In this document: in pieces, positions 61,240 to 64,000 of the stretch | How the letters are laid out: the number at the start of each line of letters is the position of its first letter | Position numbering within the stretch: the stretch's first letter is position 1 | Source: Flavobacterium aquiphilum | Lineage (GTDB): Bacteria; Bacteroidota; Bacteroidia; Flavobacteriales; Flavobacteriaceae | DNA: 64,000 bases | Assembly: GCF_027111335.1 (NCBI RefSeq) | Contig: NZ_CP114288.1 | Coordinates: 3,100,001 to 3,164,000 of the forward strand | Reading direction: 5' to 3' | The notes under the pieces: generated by a model | The model's database searches: none | What the model saw: only the letters and a program-made list of their open reading frames with translations | Told to the model about the DNA's origin: nothing | Translations under genes and position numbers: made by a program

Positions 61240-61525
61240 TCTGTCACACATATCCACCCAAAATAGGTTGTATATGTGAAGTGGGGTTAAATAAATGCTT
61301 ATTCAAATATAAATATAAACATTAATTCTTTCAAATCATCATAATAACCATCCCAATCGATTAGGAGAACGCTTAACAAAAACCCGAGGTCTAGAGCCTT
61401 CAAAGAGATGTAGGAACTTGTTGCAGACGACCAGAGGGGAAACATCGTAAATTAGCCGCGTTGCAAACGCTCTAGTTAGTGGACAAAAGAATGTAGATAC
61501 TCGTTGCAAAAGAGCACCAGAGGGA
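61240..61525. repeat. composite dispersed repeat, copy 4 (most complete)
   Basis: Head hairpin CACATAT/ATATGTG (61247-61278), linker with AACATTAATTCTTTCAAATC, core CCATCCCAATCGATTAGGAG and CTTAACAAAAACCCGAGG, TTGCAGACGACCAGAGGGG, AAATTAGCCGCGTTGCAAAC hairpin, GTAGATACTCGTTGCAAAAG and CACCAGAGGG. It shows two TTGCA..CGACCAGAGGG-type segments. Confidence 0.8.
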
Positions 61526-61615
61526 TTTCATTACTTCGTCAGTTCGTCCCGATAATCATCGGGACTCGGGTGTTTTTGCTTCGCATGCAACGAATCCCAG
61601 CTGTTGGAAGTAGTT

Positions 61616-62311
61616 TTATTTTTTGTCTAATTGAAATTCAATCGCTGCTTTCGAGTGTAATAACGCTGTGTCAAAGGTCGGCACTTTTACATCAGATTGT
61701 TGAATAACTAACGGAATTTCAGTACAACCAAGTATAATTCCTTCTGCTCCATTTTCTATGAGTTTGTCAATTATTTTTAAATATCTTTTTTGGGTTTCAT
61801 TAGTTACAATTCCTTTTCCTAATTCTTCAAAAATTGTCGTATGAACGAACTCTCTGTCTTCATCATTTGGAATAATAGCCTCAATTCCCTTGTCCGATAA
61901 TTTAGATTTAAAAAAGTCTAGTTCCATTGTAAATTTTGTCCCAAGTAGCCCTATTTTTTTTAGTCCGTTCTTTTCAATTTCTACTGCAGTAGCGGTTGCA
62001 ATATGAATAATTGGCAAGCCAATTTCTTTTTCAAGTCTGTCTGCAATAAAATGCATTGTATTAGCACATAAAACAATTCCTGTCGCCCCGCAAGATTTTA
62101 AATCATTACAAGCCTTTGCAACCATTTTGAAAGTCGTTTCCCAATCGTTTGTATCATTATTCTTTTTTATGTCGGCATAGTTAAAAGAATAAATTAGACA
62201 TTGAGAATAGTTAAGCCCACCTAATTTATCGTTAATTCCTTGGTTAATCAGTTTATAATAATCAACTGTCGAAACCCAACTAATTCCACCAATAAGTCCA
62301 ATTGTCCTCAT
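61616..62311 (-). CDS. aspartate/glutamate racemase family protein
   Basis: A 231-residue racemase: MRTIGLIGGISWVSTVDYY start, first catalytic Cys in VLCANTMHF and second in ILGCTEIPLV, both present, with the GLLGTKFTM segment between. It would interconvert L- and D-aspartate or glutamate without cofactor, supplying D-amino acids. Downstream lies an inverted CCCGATAATCATCGGG sequence (about 61548-61563). Confidence 0.9.
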   Translation of the reverse strand: MRTIGLIGGISWVSTVDYYKLINQGINDKLGGLNYSQCLIYSFNYADIKKNNDTNDWETTFKMVAKACNDLKSCGATGIVLCANTMHFIADRLEKEIGLPIIHIATATAVEIEKNGLKKIGLLGTKFTMELDFFKSKLSDKGIEAIIPNDEDREFVHTTIFEELGKGIVTNETQKRYLKIIDKLIENGAEGIILGCTEIPLVIQQSDVKVPTFDTALLHSKAAIEFQLDKK

Positions 62312-62550
62312 ATTTTCTGTTTTGTAAGTGTCGTTTTAAAATTAATTTGCTACAAGAGGTTTGGTGTTAAATTAAGCCTTGTTTTCGGATTTGCCACCTG
62401 AGTCCCAATAATTATCGGGACGAACAAGCGAAGCAAAACATCCTAAATAAAAACCATTTTTAAATTCAGCCTAATGTCCAAATCACTTGTAGCAAGTGTC
62501 GGGCGATCGGCTATTTATGCGGTTAATTTCAACATTTATTTATAAGTTTT
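62312..62550. other. spacer between DinB-like and racemase genes
   Basis: 239 bases, no gene. It contains GTCCCAATAATTATCGGGAC (62402-62421), a near-perfect palindrome related to the one at about 61548, and CACTTGTAGCAAGTG (62484-62498). Confidence 0.4.
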
Positions 62551-63006
62551 TCAGATAAATTTTCTAATATTCATCATAAATCCTAAATGCAATCCTTCGT
62601 GATAATTATTATATTCTAATGATTCTTTTAATGAGCCTAAATGAAATCCCATACTTGTGGTTCGTTCATTATAAACCTTAAATTCTCCGTTATAAAAATC
62701 AGATTCTGTTTTCTCAATTAGCGAAATTAAGAGTTCTTTCAAATCTTTTATTTCATTTTCTGATGTTTTTTCTGTTGGTTTTGTTCCTGGTTTATAAAGT
62801 TCCAATAATTCATCTGAAATATATCCTTTCAAACCTGAAGATTTATAAATTAATACTTGTTGACAAACTATAATATGCCCAATATTCCAAATCAAATTAT
62901 TGCTAAATCCAACAGGTATTTTATTCAATTGTTCTAAACTATATTTCTCAAAAAAATCTAAAAATAAATCTCTATTTTTTGTCCAAATTTTAAAAGTGGC
63001 TTTCAT
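62551..63006 (-). CDS. DinB-like protein
   Basis: A 151-residue DinB-fold protein, a four-helix bundle with metal-binding histidines in IWNIGHIIVCQQ and YHEGLHLGFM. YISDELLELYKPGTKP is the usual connecting loop. Members include thiol-dependent transferases and many with unknown function. Single-gene minus-strand unit. Confidence 0.85.
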   Translation of the reverse strand: MKATFKIWTKNRDLFLDFFEKYSLEQLNKIPVGFSNNLIWNIGHIIVCQQVLIYKSSGLKGYISDELLELYKPGTKPTEKTSENEIKDLKELLISLIEKTESDFYNGEFKVYNERTTSMGFHLGSLKESLEYNNYHEGLHLGFMMNIRKFI

Positions 63007-63076
63007 TTTGTTATTTCTTCTTTAGGTTATTGAATTCCCGTATTTTCGTTGTAGCTGTCACCCCACGTTTTAAGGC

Positions 63077-63177
63077 TTGCAGAGGTGGCGAACTTCGAAA
63101 CCGATAATTTTCCACTAAGATAGAATTTCTTGAGAAAGATAAACTTGAATTTACCACATATCTCGCCATTTCTGCAA
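63077..63177. repeat. attC-like paired inverted repeat downstream of the lipoprotein gene
   Basis: TTGCAGAGGTGGCGAA (63077-63092) pairs with CTCGCCATTTCTGCAA (63162-63177), 13 of 16 positions, with a 69-base interior. It stands 35 bases after the lipoprotein stop, where an integron cassette site would be, but lacks consensus core sites. Confidence 0.5.
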
Positions 63178-63211
63178 ACCGCGGTTATAGCCAGTGCTTT
63201 CTATATTCAAC

Positions 63212-63973
63212 TTATTCCTTAGAGATGAATATAGAGTCTCTTTTCACAACTTCTCCGTTAATTATTTTCTCATATATTTTATAGTTGTGAGGATTAATAT
63301 ATTCTGTAACAACTTCAGTATATTTCAGCTTTCCGAATTTATCAAAATAATGTGTATTAGTTATGCCATAATCCATTCCTGAATTTTCTGTAATCAATTT
63401 TCTTCCATTTTTATTAATATCCTCTATATGACTTGCTGACAAATACTCAGAATATTCAAATGTTTTTGACTGATTGTTAAATAAGTAAATATTTGTTAGA
63501 CTGGTCATTTCGTTACTTCCTTTTGAATAGAAATAAAAATCTTTAAATCCATCAAAATTAAAATCTTTAAAGTAGTAATTATTGAGATTTTCAAAATACC
63601 CATCTGATTTATAGTTAACTGAGTCTTCTACATCCAAAGGTGTTTCAAGTAATATTTGTTTATTCTTATAATTTTTTAGGTTTACATATATTTCGCTCAC
63701 ATTTTTTTCTTGATAAATAACTTGAAAAATAATGCGGTTTTCCCAATTACACAAAATACCATTCAACTCAAATGGCTTACTTACTTTGACAATTGTATCA
63801 TATTTAATTTCGGGAATTTCTAATGTAGAAGCTGTATCATTAATAGAGACTTCTCTTGTATCTTTAGTTGATACACTATCTTTAACAGTGTTTTTTGCAG
63901 AAGAGGTATTTTTAATTGGGTTTTTACAACTCACTAAAAATAAAATAGCAATTATATAAAACAGGTTTTTCAT
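63212..63973 (-). CDS. lipoprotein with XAC2610-like repeat region
   Basis: A 253-residue lipoprotein: signal LFLVSC (C16), a Ser/Thr/Lys linker, then a beta domain with NYYFKDFNFDGFKDFYFYSK, the D-x-N-x-D-G calcium-loop-like pattern seen in XAC2610-type proteins. Probably at the outer or inner leaflet of the envelope. Function unknown. It is the last feature in the window; nothing can be said about 63974-64000. Confidence 0.7.
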   Translation of the reverse strand: MKNLFYIIAILFLVSCKNPIKNTSSAKNTVKDSVSTKDTREVSINDTASTLEIPEIKYDTIVKVSKPFELNGILCNWENRIIFQVIYQEKNVSEIYVNLKNYKNKQILLETPLDVEDSVNYKSDGYFENLNNYYFKDFNFDGFKDFYFYSKGSNEMTSLTNIYLFNNQSKTFEYSEYLSASHIEDINKNGRKLITENSGMDYGITNTHYFDKFGKLKYTEVVTEYINPHNYKIYEKIINGEVVKRDSIFISKE

Positions 63974-64000
63974 TTAGTTCAATTTACCAGATCCATTATT

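Noticed and set aside
53598..61525. tRNA-like GTTCGAGG in the dispersed repeat (T-loop resemblance)
   Set aside because: No acceptor, D or anticodon arms could be drawn around it in any copy.
55401..63973. Classical integron with consensus attC sites
   Set aside because: No integron integrase is in the window. GTTAAGC-type sites occur in the repeats on the minus strand, but no matching upstream RYYYAAC partner was found. Kept only as a hypothesis in findings.

Overview
The window looks like part of the chromosome of a Flavobacterium-like member of the Bacteroidota. It is AT-rich and has SusC/SusD outer-membrane uptake proteins, a hybrid two-component regulator with an AraC output, type IX secretion (T9SS) sorting tails, CTnDOT-type tra genes and promoter boxes of the Bacteroidota TAnnTTTG type. 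No rRNA, tRNA or CRISPR array was recognised. Everything was read by eye from the sequence; family names rest on motif recognition, not on database searches.

Region 1 (1-15.6 kb) is an integrative/conjugative element remnant or edge. A membrane-anchored DEDD exonuclease lies next to a tyrosine integrase, then a large serine recombinase with a small upstream partner, then a leftward tra cluster in the order TraE, TraF, TraG ATPase, three TraI-like secreted proteins, TraJ, TraK, TraL-like, TraM, TraN. Relaxase, coupling protein and TraA-D are absent from the window. The TraL-like frame has an in-frame stop. Region 2 (16-29.7 kb) is accessory: a phospholipase D-like protein, an RteC-like protein, an AraC regulator, a lipoprotein plus small membrane protein divergent from a TPR-membrane-AraC regulator, a small histone H1-like protein, an AhpD-like relic, and a leftward group of alpha-oxoamine synthase-GNAT fusion, STAS/SpoIIAA-like protein and soluble hybrid kinase. 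An IS982 transposase relic closes it.

Region 3 (29.8-53.2 kb) is a complete fructan (levan/inulin) utilisation locus, all on the minus strand. A hybrid two-component regulator with a periplasmic sugar-binding sensor is followed by a surface GH32 lipoprotein; then an operon of sugar-porter permease, SusC, SusD, two tandem SusE-position glycan-binding lipoproteins and fructokinase; then a 1705-residue multidomain GH32 protein and a compact secreted GH32 exo-enzyme. The expected flow is: polymer bound and cut at the surface, imported by SusCD, trimmed in the periplasm, fructose imported by the permease, phosphorylated by fructokinase. The two large GH32 proteins carry Glu where the canonical Asp nucleophile should be.

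Region 4 (53.2-64 kb) begins with an orphan mreB (+) and continues with a one-directional (minus) series of small units: RES/Xre toxin-antitoxin, two SDR genes (one with a nonsense codon) with an AraC regulator, YjbR, isochorismatase-like hydrolase, aspartate/glutamate racemase, DinB and a lipoprotein. These are separated by about 0.2-0.6 kb spacers full of a composite dispersed repeat with structure-conserving hairpins, one copy of which carries a nested 70-bp palindrome. This resembles an integron-like cassette array without an integrase, but consensus core sites were not found. The repeat family and the unusual GH32 active sites are the observations I would look at first.
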